DNA of 17,197 nucleotides from JBDKJS01 sp039806065 (GTDB taxonomy: Bacteria; Bacteroidota; Bacteroidia; AKYH767-A; 2013-40CM-41-45), in assembly GCA_039806065.1 (NCBI GenBank), contig JBDKJS010000231.1:1-17197 (forward strand), read 5' to 3'. This document shows, piece after piece, positions 1 to 7,238 of the stretch (position 1 is its first letter; the number at the start of each line of letters is the position of its first letter). A model generated the notes under the pieces. It worked only from the letters and a program-made list of their open reading frames with translations, did not search any database and was not told the DNA's origin. Made by a program: the position numbers and the translations under genes.

Positions 1-806
1 AAGTAAGTGGCTGTGCCTGCATTGTGATCTTCTGAAATGAATGTAGTGCCCAGTGGTTTATTTTGTAATTTTTCTTTCTGTTCTTGAGTAATAAATTGAT
101 GCTTTGCCATTTGTAGTAAAACTACATTGCGCCTTTGTGTGGCGTTTTCAGGAAAGCGGATAGGGTTATACAAGGATGGATTTACTAGCATGCCTACCAA
201 AGTGGCTGCTTGTTCTATTTTTAATGAATCGGGGGTGGTGTTAAAATAAACTCTTGCGGCTGATTTAATGCCTACTGCACTGTTTACAAAGTCAACCGTG
301 TTTAGATACATGGCTAAAATTTCTTCCTTCGTGTAATTGCGCTCGAGCTTCACAGAAATAATCCACTCATCAATTTTCTGACGTATGCGATGGAGTTTGT
401 TTTTTGGTCGTTCGTGAAATAGATTTTTAGCTAATTGTTGTGTGATGGTACTTCCCCCTCCTTTACTTCCAACATTAAAAATGGCGCGCATAAGCCCCCT
501 TAGGTCTATACCACTATGTTGCCAAAATCTAATATCCTCCGTAGCGTTTAGTGCATTGATCACATTTTTTGAAAGCTGCTGAAATGTTACATTGGTTCTG
601 TTTTTTACATAATATTTACCTATGAGCTGCCCATTATAGCCGTAGATTTCTGAGGCTAGCATACTTTTAGGATTTTCTAATTCCTCGAAAGAAGGTAAAT
701 TGCCAAACATGGCCCTGTAGGTAATAAAGAGACTTAAACAGAATAGTGGTGCGAATACAGCAATCCAAATCCATTTTATAATACCACCTGAACTCTTTTT
801 AGCCAT
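1..806 (-). CDS. Class A penicillin-binding protein (PBP1A-like), N-terminal part, cut by window edge
   Basis: Inner-membrane peptidoglycan glycosyltransferase; family members carry a GT51 domain that polymerises lipid II and a C-terminal transpeptidase, which would lie outside the window. The 268 residues present show a short basic N-terminus (MAKKSSGG), one membrane segment at about residues 10-33, then GT51 motifs in order: NATEDIRFWQHSGID with catalytic Glu90, GGGSTITQQLAKNLF (117-130), KLERNYTKEEILAMYLN with the second Glu at 155, and GIKSAARVYFN (179-189). The start at 806 gives a normal cytoplasmic tail. An in-frame ATG-ATG at 867-872 would add 22 residues of no recognisable character and is less likely. 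The gene is divergent from the T9SS cargo gene, with 145 bases between starts. A monofunctional transglycosylase (MtgA) is not excluded because the C-terminus is missing, but the chain continues past residue 250 as in bifunctional PBPs. Confidence 0.92.
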   Translation of the reverse strand, partial: MAKKSSGGIIKWIWIAVFAPLFCLSLFITYRAMFGNLPSFEELENPKSMLASEIYGYNGQLIGKYYVKNRTNVTFQQLSKNVINALNATEDIRFWQHSGIDLRGLMRAIFNVGSKGGGSTITQQLAKNLFHERPKNKLHRIRQKIDEWIISVKLERNYTKEEILAMYLNTVDFVNSAVGIKSAARVYFNTTPDSLKIEQAATLVGMLVNPSLYNPIRFPENATQRRNVVLLQMAKHQFITQEQKEKLQNKPLGTTFISEDHNAGTATY

Positions 807-932
807 AGGAATGTTTAACAATTGAAGGCCACAATTTATAAAATTAACTCCCTTCCCTAACGACTTCATCATAGAATTTATTTAGAAGCATTATGAATTA
901 TAGGTTTCTAAACTATAAGGCAAATTATTGGT

Positions 933-940
933 TATTTTTG
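933..940 (+). promoter_or_regulatory. Candidate Bacteroidota -7 box, overlapped by a palindrome
   Basis: TATTTTTG fits the Bacteroidota -7 consensus TAnnTTTG and lies 11 bases before the ATG at 952. No TTTG-type -33 element stands at the usual distance. The palindrome TTGTAT-CGA-ATACAA (938-952) begins inside this box and runs to the first base of the start codon, so a bound repressor could block both polymerase and ribosome. Promoter and operator roles are both inferred from pattern alone. Confidence 0.4.
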
Positions 941-951
941 TATCGAATACA

Positions 952-1554
952 ATGAAAGGGTTTTTCAATAGCTGTTGTTGTTTTTTGCTCTTGGCCTTTA
1001 ACACTGGCCTAAGTGCTCAAGCGCCTATTAAAGATCTTAGCGTTGGTCAGCAATTAGGCAAGCTATTCGTTTCTTTTTCAGTACTCACCGGTAATACTTG
1101 TTTGGGAATTGATATTGAAAGGAAATTTTCAATGGATGCATCATTTGATGCTGTAGGTCATATTGCTGGCGTGTGTGGGAGCGCTACACAAGATGTAAAC
1201 TACACCTTTGCAGATGAGTTGCCGGCTAGAGCTGGTAGTTACGAATATAGAATATTTATGCCAGGGTATGGTTATTCTGAATTAGTTTCAATAGCTATCT
1301 ATAAACCAACTGATAATGGTATTTTGTTCATTCAAGACCCATTATCCAACAATTTACAATTTGTATTCACTAATAAATTCAATTCTCTAAACTTTATGAT
1401 TATTGCTGCCAATGGGGTGCTAGCTGCCAAAGGTTCTTTCGATGCCTTGGATAACACACTCATCCCGTTTGATGGTGCAGGGTTGTATTATCTCTTGATT
1501 ACTAATAAAGAAGAATTAGTTTATCAATCATCATTTATAAAATTTAAACAATAA
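952..1554 (+). CDS. Small secreted T9SS cargo: Fn3-like domain plus type A sorting domain
   Basis: A 200-residue secreted protein with no enzymatic domain. Residues 1-23 form a signal peptide, likely cut after SAQ. Residues about 30-118 resemble the fibronectin-type-III-like module that precedes sorting domains in many Bacteroidota surface proteins: CLGIDIERKFSMDASFDAVG, then GVCGSATQ, then YTFADELPARAGSYEYRI. Cys50 and Cys75 could pair as a disulfide. Residues about 124-200 look like a T9SS type A (Por secretion tail) domain, seen in NFMIIAANGVLAAKG and in GAGLYYLLITN, but the usual PNP is replaced by QDP. The ATG at 952 is chosen over an upstream in-frame TTG (928) because the signal peptide begins there and a promoter-like box lies between. 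Only 4 bases separate it from the ferritin gene, so co-transcription is likely. Expected to be exported across the outer membrane; its role is unknown. Confidence 0.75.
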   Translation: MKGFFNSCCCFLLLAFNTGLSAQAPIKDLSVGQQLGKLFVSFSVLTGNTCLGIDIERKFSMDASFDAVGHIAGVCGSATQDVNYTFADELPARAGSYEYRIFMPGYGYSELVSIAIYKPTDNGILFIQDPLSNNLQFVFTNKFNSLNFMIIAANGVLAAKGSFDALDNTLIPFDGAGLYYLLITNKEELVYQSSFIKFKQ

Positions 1555-1558
1555 CAAT

Positions 1559-2059
1559 ATGCTTTCAAAAAAAATCAATCAGATGCTTAACCAGCAAATA
1601 GAGTTGGAGTCATCATCATCTAATGTTTACTTGGCTATGGCCTCATGGGCTGAAGTAAATGGCTATGAAGGAATTTCAAATTTTTTGTATGTGCACAGTG
1701 ACGAGGAACGCGGGCATATGCTCAAGTTATTTCACTTTGTAAATGATAGAGGTGGAAGGGCTGTAGTGCCTGCTCAAAAACCGCTCAAACAAGAATATAA
1801 GGGCATAACAGAAATCTTTGAAGATATTTTAAAACATGAATTAAAAGTATCGTCAGAGATTAATAATTTAGTTGATGCTTGCTTAAAGGAAAAGGACTAC
1901 ACTACCCACAATTTTCTTCAGTGGTATGTAAGCGAGCAAATTGAAGAAGAACGATTGGCCAGAACGTTGCTTGATAAATTAAAACTAATTGGAAGTGATA
2001 AAGGTGGTCTGTACCTTTTTGATCGTGATTTAATGACGGTGAAAACAGAAGGAAATTAA
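1559..2059 (+). CDS. ftnA: Non-haem bacterial ferritin (FtnA type)
   Basis: Cytoplasmic iron-storage protein; members form 24-subunit cages that oxidise Fe(II) and store it as a ferric mineral core. The length of 166 residues is normal. All ferroxidase ligands align position for position with E. coli FtnA: Glu17, Glu50 and His53 (SDEERGHM) for site A; Glu94 and Glu130 for site B; Glu49, Glu126 and Glu129 for site C, with Gln127 also kept (SEQIEEE). No haem-binding Met of the bacterioferritin type is evident at the usual place, so the FtnA subfamily is preferred to Bfr. It starts 4 bases after the T9SS cargo gene and is followed by a strong terminator, so it is the last gene of a two-gene unit. 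No Fur-like site was recognised upstream. Confidence 0.95.
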   Translation: MLSKKINQMLNQQIELESSSSNVYLAMASWAEVNGYEGISNFLYVHSDEERGHMLKLFHFVNDRGGRAVVPAQKPLKQEYKGITEIFEDILKHELKVSSEINNLVDACLKEKDYTTHNFLQWYVSEQIEEERLARTLLDKLKLIGSDKGGLYLFDRDLMTVKTEGN

Positions 2060-2076
2060 TCATTTCTTTTCTAACA

Positions 2077-2112
2077 AAAAAGCACGGTGTAATTTCTTAC
2101 ACCGTGCTTTTT
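2077..2112. terminator. Bidirectional intrinsic terminator between convergent genes
   Basis: A perfect 16-bp inverted repeat, AAAAAGCACGGTGTAA (2077-2092) and its complement (2097-2112), flanks a 4-base TTTC loop. The A-run on one side and T-run on the other give a U-tract after the hairpin in both directions. It lies 17 bases after the ferritin stop and 28 bases beyond the end of the convergent hydrolase-fold gene, so it can serve both. Confidence 0.9.
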
Positions 2113-2140
2113 ATATTTTAAGATAGCCTTTTTTTGCTAG

Positions 2141-2950
2141 TTATTGATTTAAAAAACTTGCAATTCGTTTGAAATAAGTATCCTTATCTGTCTCGAAATT
2201 TTGAGCATTATTGGGTGAGGCCTTTACCATGTAGGTATCATTAATTCCTTTTAATTGTTTGGTATCGTTAGCAGTAATAAGTGGATCTTGCATGGATACG
2301 ATTACCATTTTACCCTTCACAAAAGGAGCAGGCTTTTCACAAGCATAGGTGGGTTCATAGTTTTTATCAAATCCGAATGGCAGGTTTACTTCTTTTTGAA
2401 GCTTATCTTTTATTTTCTTTTTCATGGTTTCAAGATTGGTCCAAGGGCCATCAGCTATAATTTTTCGAGTTTCGCTTCTGTTGCAACCTATTCCTAAACT
2501 TAATCCCGCACCTATGCCGGTACCATATAAATCAAATTTTGTAATCGCCCGCGATTTGCGTAAATAATCAAGCACTGCATTTAGGTCTAAAGCAAACTGC
2601 GGATAAATGAATAGTGCTGGATCAATACTAAATTCACTACTGCTGCCATATCCTCTATAGTCATACATTGCTACGTTCCATCCTGCACTTAAAAACATTC
2701 CTGCCTTTTCTATATCGCTTGCCATATTGCCGTCACCACTATTACTAATCACAATCCAATTGGAGGTCTTTTTTGGTAATTCAAAAAACCAAGCATTTAA
2801 TGTGGCTCCATCTTTTGTGGCAATTTTTTCTTCTTTGTAAGTCATACCGTACTTTTCAGGTTTGCTGGCATACGTAGTGCTTGGGTCGAGGGCTAATGCA
2901 TGGTTGAGCATAACCATGCTCAGTAGAAAGAAAGCAAATAGTTTTTTCAT
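2141..2950 (-). CDS. Secreted alpha/beta-hydrolase-fold protein lacking catalytic Ser and His
   Basis: 269 residues with a signal peptide at 1-20 (cut after ALA), so periplasmic or secreted. The fold resembles BEM46/DUF-type serine hydrolases: strand WIVISNSGDGN (65-75) in place of the usual HGNxG, VAMYDYRGYGSS (93-104), nucleophile elbow LYGTGIGAG (141-149), and an acid-loop strand MVIVSMQDPL (215-224) with Asp222. In the elbow the expected G-x-S-x-G reads G-T-G-I-G: residue 145 is Gly (GGC, bases 2516-2518) where Ser would be AGC. The His expected near residues 245-252 is also absent (SPNNAQNFE), and the mature chain contains no histidine at all; the only one is His17 in the signal peptide. 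A Ser-Asp-His mechanism is therefore impossible as written. It may be a binding protein or pseudoenzyme. The reading frame is intact. It lies 183 bases downstream of cysS on the same strand. Confidence 0.8.
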   Translation of the reverse strand: MKKLFAFFLLSMVMLNHALALDPSTTYASKPEKYGMTYKEEKIATKDGATLNAWFFELPKKTSNWIVISNSGDGNMASDIEKAGMFLSAGWNVAMYDYRGYGSSSEFSIDPALFIYPQFALDLNAVLDYLRKSRAITKFDLYGTGIGAGLSLGIGCNRSETRKIIADGPWTNLETMKKKIKDKLQKEVNLPFGFDKNYEPTYACEKPAPFVKGKMVIVSMQDPLITANDTKQLKGINDTYMVKASPNNAQNFETDKDTYFKRIASFLNQ

Positions 2951-3133
2951 TATTTAATTTTTATAGATTGTTATGGATTCTGATGAATTAAAAATAAAAG
3001 TAGGTCTTTTATAGGGTAGCAGATTGAAGTGTGGTATAAATTACCCACATACCGTTTTTAATAGGATTATTGAATGTGTAATTTAAGGCTTAGTGCTTAC
3101 TTCTTTATTTGAAAAACGGCCATAATCTTACTA

Positions 3134-4615
3134 TTAGGATAGTAATGAATAGGTGGTGCCATCCTTAGCATCTTTTATTTGAAATCCTGCTGCCAAAAGC
3201 TGATCGCGAATGGAGTCGGCAGTTTTAAAGTCTTTTGATTGCTTAGCCTTGTTTCTGGCTTCTAAAACTATTTGCATTAAGGCATCTATATGGATGGCAG
3301 CATTAGTTTGCTGAGGTGCGAGTCCAAGAATATTAAATACAAAATCATCAAATAATTGAATCATTGCTTGATGGGTGTCTGCATTCATTTGTTCAGTTCC
3401 AGCTGCGGTGGAATTAATGATCCGGCATGCATCAAAAAGATGAGAAAGGCAAATAGCGGTGTTCAAATCGTCATTCATTGCATCATAGCATTTCTGCCTG
3501 AGGGTTGCTACGTCCACCGTATTGTTGCGGCCAGGCGTGAGCGCCTTGAGTGTGGCATAAGCATTCATTATCCGCTGGTACCCCTTTTCTGCGGCTTGTA
3601 GTGCTTCATTGCTAAAATCTAAAGTGCTTCTATAGTGCGCCTGAAGTATGAATAGTCTTATGGTCATAGCTGAATAGGCTTGACTTAATAAGGCATGTTC
3701 TCCAGAAAAAAATTGTTCAAGATTAATAAAATTGCCTAAACTTTTTCCCATCTTTTGGCCATTAATGGTTATCATATTATTATGTACCCAATATTTAACA
3801 GGATTGGTTCCGTGGCAGGCCTTATGTTGAGCTATTTCAGCCTCATGGTGAGGGAATAGTAAATCCATTCCTCCCCCATGTATATCAAAGGTAGTTCCAA
3901 GATATTTACTACTCATTGCGCTGCATTCTATATGCCAACCTGGAAATCCATCGCCCCAGGGGCTGGGCCATCGCATGATGTGCTCTGGGCTTGCCTTCTT
4001 CCATAAGGCAAAGTCTTCTCTGTTTTTCTTTTCATCTTGTCCTTCTAAGTTTCTTCTTTCTTCGCCTGCTCCTGCTTTTAGTTCTTCTAGTATCCTTCCA
4101 CTTAACTCACCGTAAGGAAAATCAGTATTGTATTTATGTACATCTAAATAAACTGAGCCATTGGTGGTGTAGGCATAACCTTTAGCAATTATTTTTTCTA
4201 TCATTCCAATTTGCTCTAAAATATGGCCACTTGCTCTTGGTTCTATACTCACGTGTTTGTTGTTAAGCAATCGCATTGCTTCATGAAAAAAAGAAGTATA
4301 GAGCTCCACTATTTCCATTGGCTCCAATTGTTCTAAGCGTGCCTTCTTTGCTATTTTATCCTCACCTTCATCAGCATCATTTTCTAGGTGACCTACATCC
4401 GTAATATTGCGCACATATCTCACTTTGTAACCTATGTGTTCTAGATAGTTTCTGAGTACATCAAAAACAGTGTATGGCCGTGCATGGCCCAAATGTGGAT
4501 ATCCATATACGGTAGGTCCGCAAACATACATTCCTACAAATGGAGGGTGAATTGGCTCAAACTTTTCTTTCTGTCGAGTAAGCGAATTGGTGATAAATAA
4601 TTGTTGTGCTGCCAT
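3134..4615 (-). CDS. cysS: Cysteinyl-tRNA synthetase
   Basis: Cytoplasmic class I aminoacyl-tRNA synthetase that charges tRNA-Cys. At 493 residues it is full length. The HIGH motif is HLGH at 41-44 within GPTVYGYPHLGHARPYT. The zinc ligands keep the family spacing: Cys32, Cys231 (WHIECSAMS), His256 and Glu260 (FPHHEAE). The KMSKS loop is KMGKS at 288-292, followed by LGNF; Ser is replaced by Gly, a variant I recall from other Bacteroidota. The C-terminal helical DALR-type and anticodon-binding regions follow (about 310-493). The start at 4615 fits the family N-terminus (MAAQQLFITNSLTRQKEKF). tdh lies 62 bases upstream on the same strand, and a TATTTTTG box in that gap suggests its own promoter. 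Confidence 0.97.
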   Translation of the reverse strand: MAAQQLFITNSLTRQKEKFEPIHPPFVGMYVCGPTVYGYPHLGHARPYTVFDVLRNYLEHIGYKVRYVRNITDVGHLENDADEGEDKIAKKARLEQLEPMEIVELYTSFFHEAMRLLNNKHVSIEPRASGHILEQIGMIEKIIAKGYAYTTNGSVYLDVHKYNTDFPYGELSGRILEELKAGAGEERRNLEGQDEKKNREDFALWKKASPEHIMRWPSPWGDGFPGWHIECSAMSSKYLGTTFDIHGGGMDLLFPHHEAEIAQHKACHGTNPVKYWVHNNMITINGQKMGKSLGNFINLEQFFSGEHALLSQAYSAMTIRLFILQAHYRSTLDFSNEALQAAEKGYQRIMNAYATLKALTPGRNNTVDVATLRQKCYDAMNDDLNTAICLSHLFDACRIINSTAAGTEQMNADTHQAMIQLFDDFVFNILGLAPQQTNAAIHIDALMQIVLEARNKAKQSKDFKTADSIRDQLLAAGFQIKDAKDGTTYSLLS

Positions 4616-4632
4616 ACTTGTATAAAAGTTTA

Positions 4633-4640
4633 CAAAAATA
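4633..4640 (-). promoter_or_regulatory. Candidate -7 box for cysS
   Basis: Read on the minus strand this is TATTTTTG, matching TAnnTTTG, 17 bases before the cysS ATG. It is the same 8-mer as the box before the T9SS cargo gene. No -33 TTTG is evident at the usual spacing. Confidence 0.35.
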
Positions 4641-4677
4641 AGGTTAATAAAGCTTAGTGTAAAGCTTCTAATAATTT

Positions 4678-5634
4678 TTATATGGCCACCATTTCCCTAA
4701 TATGTGTGAGCATATCTTGTGTCATGGCATTTAAATCATAATCGTGTTTCCAATTCCAGTGCTGCCTTGCGGGTGAATCATCAATAGATTTAGGCCAGCT
4801 ATCGGCATAGCTTTGTCTGATGTCCGGTTGATATGCAATTGTAAAATCTGGAAGGTGTTTTTGAATTTCAGCAGCCAATTGTGCTGGTGTAAAGCTAATG
4901 GCGGCTAAATTGTAACTAGATCTAATTTTTACCTCAGCTGCTGAGGCATTCATTATGCCAATAGTGGCCTTCAGTGCATCAGGCATATACATCATAGGGA
5001 GCATGGTATGTTCACTCAAAAAACTTGTGTATTGAGTATGTTTCACAGCCTCATGAAATATATGTACTGCATAATCTGTAGTGCCACCACCTGGTGCTGT
5101 TTTATATCCAATTAAACCTGGGTATCTCAAACTACGAACATCGACATTGAATTTTTCAAAATAGTATTGACACCACCTTTCGCCAGCTTGTTTGCTAATG
5201 CCATAAATGGTGCTGGGTTCCATCACTGTAAATTGAGGTGTGTGCTCGCGTGGTGTGTTTGGACCGAATACGGCAATGCTACTGGGCCAAAATAATTTAA
5301 ATTGTAATTCCTTAGCTAAGTCAAGTATGCCTATCAAACCATCCATGTTCAATTTCCAAGCTGATTTAATTTTTTGTTCGGCAGTGGCACTGAGCATGGC
5401 TGCAAGCAAGTAAACTTGTTTTACTTGGTGTGTTTTAATAATTTTAGCAATGGCCATAGTATCTAAAACATCAATCTGATAATAAGGTCCTTTCTCATCT
5501 AATTGATGGAGGGCTGGTTTAATATCGGTAGCGATGACTTGATCGGATCCATAAATTGCTCTTAACGTAACTGTGAGTTCAGATCCTATTTGCCCATTGG
5601 CACCAAGTATTAATATGCTTTCTTTCACTTTCAT
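4678..5634 (-). CDS. tdh: L-threonine 3-dehydrogenase, short-chain (epimerase-like) type
   Basis: NAD-dependent cytoplasmic enzyme oxidising L-threonine to 2-amino-3-oxobutyrate; this SDR form is distinct from the zinc-dependent Tdh of E. coli. The 318 residues show the Rossmann motif GANGQIG (11-17), the catalytic Ser region WPSSIAVFG (116-124), and the YxxxK pair Tyr144/Lys148 (YGISK). The signature separating this family from UDP-glucose 4-epimerases is present: RYPGLIGYKTAPGGGTTDYA (170-189), followed later by YNLAAISFTP. The ATG at 5634 is chosen over a TTG at 5655 because it precedes the Rossmann strand at the usual distance and because the -7-like box overlaps the longer version. The usual partner gene kbl (2-amino-3-ketobutyrate CoA ligase) is not in the window. 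The next gene on the strand is cysS, 62 bases on. No amino-acid-sensing leader was found. Confidence 0.9.
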   Translation of the reverse strand: MKVKESILILGANGQIGSELTVTLRAIYGSDQVIATDIKPALHQLDEKGPYYQIDVLDTMAIAKIIKTHQVKQVYLLAAMLSATAEQKIKSAWKLNMDGLIGILDLAKELQFKLFWPSSIAVFGPNTPREHTPQFTVMEPSTIYGISKQAGERWCQYYFEKFNVDVRSLRYPGLIGYKTAPGGGTTDYAVHIFHEAVKHTQYTSFLSEHTMLPMMYMPDALKATIGIMNASAAEVKIRSSYNLAAISFTPAQLAAEIQKHLPDFTIAYQPDIRQSYADSWPKSIDDSPARQHWNWKHDYDLNAMTQDMLTHIREMVAI

Positions 5635-5652
5635 TTTTTTGTTAGGGTAGCA

Positions 5653-5660
5653 CAAATTTA
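5653..5660 (-). promoter_or_regulatory. Candidate -7 box for tdh
   Basis: On the minus strand this reads TAAATTTG, an exact fit to TAnnTTTG, ending 18 bases before the tdh ATG. It lies in the 134-base divergent region between tdh and the GT-C gene. No convincing -33 element was seen, and no matching box was found for the GT-C gene on the plus strand. Confidence 0.4.
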
Positions 5661-5768
5661 ATCATTTTTTAGAATTGTTGAGGCTCGCTGATTTTAGGGG
5701 TTGGGTCCATATTTTAGATAGGGGAGGTAAAGTTTTGAAATCACACCCATTTTTTATTACTTGCTCCT

Positions 5769-7238
5769 ATGGTTTTATTCTTGCATCGCAAGGTTTACTG
5801 GATACTGTTGGCATTCTTTTCTCTGCCTATTTTTTTAATCGGAGCTAATGGTTCGCACGATTGGGGTGACGATTTTGCTCAATATATAATTCAAGCTAGG
5901 AATTTAGTCTTAGGTCAACCGATGACTAGCAATGGATACCAGCACGACACTGTTTTCCCTCATATAGCTGTGAAGGCATATCCAATTGGTTTTCCCGCTC
6001 TAATTGCGCCTGTGTTTTATTTTTTTCAATTGCAGATCCACTATTACCAATTGCTCATGTCATTATTGTTGATCATGTATGGAAGCGTTTGTTTTAATTT
6101 TTATAAAAAGCATTTTTCAAAATTCACAGCCTTATGCCTTTCTCTTTGTCTGATTTATCATCCTTGGATGCTCCAATTTAAAGACGAAGTATTGAGCGAC
6201 TTACCAATGAGTATTTTATTCCTAATTGTTATCACCATATGGGATAAAGGAATAGATGAACCTAGATTTTTTTATAAGTTTAGCACTGCATTAATAGCCT
6301 TGATCAGTTTTAAAGTCATTGGTATTACACTTTTACTGGCTTATGTGCTTTGGGGTATCATTCGCTATATTAAAGAACCAGCTAGATTGTGGAAATTTAG
6401 TTCTCATTCTATTAAACTATCTGTGACGGTAATCGGGTGTTATGTATTAATCAACCAAATTTTTTTTAATATTCAATCGCAAAGCTTCATCGAATATTAT
6501 GCTACTGCATATGAACAATATAATTTGTGGGAAAGTATCCATCGAAATATTTATTACTACAATTTAGTTGTAAAGGACTTTTTTTATTTTAGAGATACTG
6601 GTTTTAATTATGTATCCGCTCTTTTCAGCAATTCAATTTGGCTTTGGTTGTGTTTAGGTTTGTTATGCCTGATATGGACTAGAAGCTGGGTAATGTTGAG
6701 CACTTTGGTAGTTTACGTTACGGTAATATTGTGCTATCCAAATTCAAACGGTGGGTTTCGATTTTTACTTCCAATCTTATTTATCATGTTAGGTGCCCTT
6801 GGTCTAGTTTTACAAGTCTTGCTCAATAAAATTCGTAATTACTTCCACCTAAACAGATTAATAGTACCGCTAGTAGCTTTGCTTTTTTATTTACCTGCGG
6901 TAACAAGTAAGGCAGAGGAATTACAGTTCATTCGCGATGGGGCCGACAAGCCAGAAGTAAAGGCCGATTTGCAAACTATAAAAAAAATTGTTGATGGAAA
7001 AGTGGTTTGTTTTGCTAAGCCCAGATTGCTTTATCTTTATACTGCATTACCTGCCATTTCATTGCTCAATGATTTTGATTCCAAAGTGACAGATGCCTAT
7101 TTGAAACGCAACAATTGTACGATGCTATTACACCATCTTAATATTCCTGATCCATCTTTGGATCGATATTTAGATCATCATCCAGCTACTATTGTTTGGC
7201 AACAACATTCCTTTACCTTATATAAAATAGTAATATGA
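5769..7238 (+). CDS. GT-C type integral membrane glycosyltransferase (ArnT/PMT-like)
   Basis: 489 residues with many hydrophobic segments, starting with a membrane segment at about 9-27. It resembles GT39/GT83 enzymes, which use polyprenyl-phosphate sugars on the periplasmic side of the inner membrane. The first outer loop carries an acidic pair in SHDWGDDFAQY (Asp34, Asp35), the place of the catalytic Asp in GT-C enzymes. A second acidic cluster follows in FKDEVLSDLP (137-145; Asp138, Glu139, Asp143), before another membrane helix. Further helices run to about residue 380. The last 110 residues form a soluble domain, ending SFTLYKIVI. Donor and acceptor are unknown; lipid A, O-antigen or protein glycosylation are all possible. 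Its stop overlaps the next start by four bases (ATGA), so the two glycosyltransferases are probably translated together. Confidence 0.75.
   Translation: MVLFLHRKVYWILLAFFSLPIFLIGANGSHDWGDDFAQYIIQARNLVLGQPMTSNGYQHDTVFPHIAVKAYPIGFPALIAPVFYFFQLQIHYYQLLMSLLLIMYGSVCFNFYKKHFSKFTALCLSLCLIYHPWMLQFKDEVLSDLPMSILFLIVITIWDKGIDEPRFFYKFSTALIALISFKVIGITLLLAYVLWGIIRYIKEPARLWKFSSHSIKLSVTVIGCYVLINQIFFNIQSQSFIEYYATAYEQYNLWESIHRNIYYYNLVVKDFFYFRDTGFNYVSALFSNSIWLWLCLGLLCLIWTRSWVMLSTLVVYVTVILCYPNSNGGFRFLLPILFIMLGALGLVLQVLLNKIRNYFHLNRLIVPLVALLFYLPAVTSKAEELQFIRDGADKPEVKADLQTIKKIVDGKVVCFAKPRLLYLYTALPAISLLNDFDSKVTDAYLKRNNCTMLLHHLNIPDPSLDRYLDHHPATIVWQQHSFTLYKIVI

Noticed and set aside
2516..2518. Possible sequencing error behind the Ser-to-Gly change in the hydrolase-fold protein
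   Set aside because: A single error could explain Gly145 but not the simultaneous loss of the catalytic His and the lack of any other His in the mature chain.
3052..3119. Inverted repeat CCGTTTTT ... AAAAACGG in the cysS-hydrolase gap
   Set aside because: Only 8 bp, half of it A/T-run, with a 52-base loop and no other pairing. This is expected by chance in AT-rich DNA and is not a credible terminator or riboswitch.
3991..4185. Open frame on the plus strand opposite cysS, rich in Leu and Phe
   Set aside because: It is a shadow of a stretch of cysS coding for charged residues (the EERRNLEGQDEKKNRED region); no start context and no family resemblance.
4650..4667. AAGCTT-AGTGTA-AAGCTT hairpin between tdh and cysS
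   Set aside because: AAGCTT is itself palindromic, so repeat and hairpin cannot be told apart. The stem is short and has no U-tract directly after it on the minus strand.
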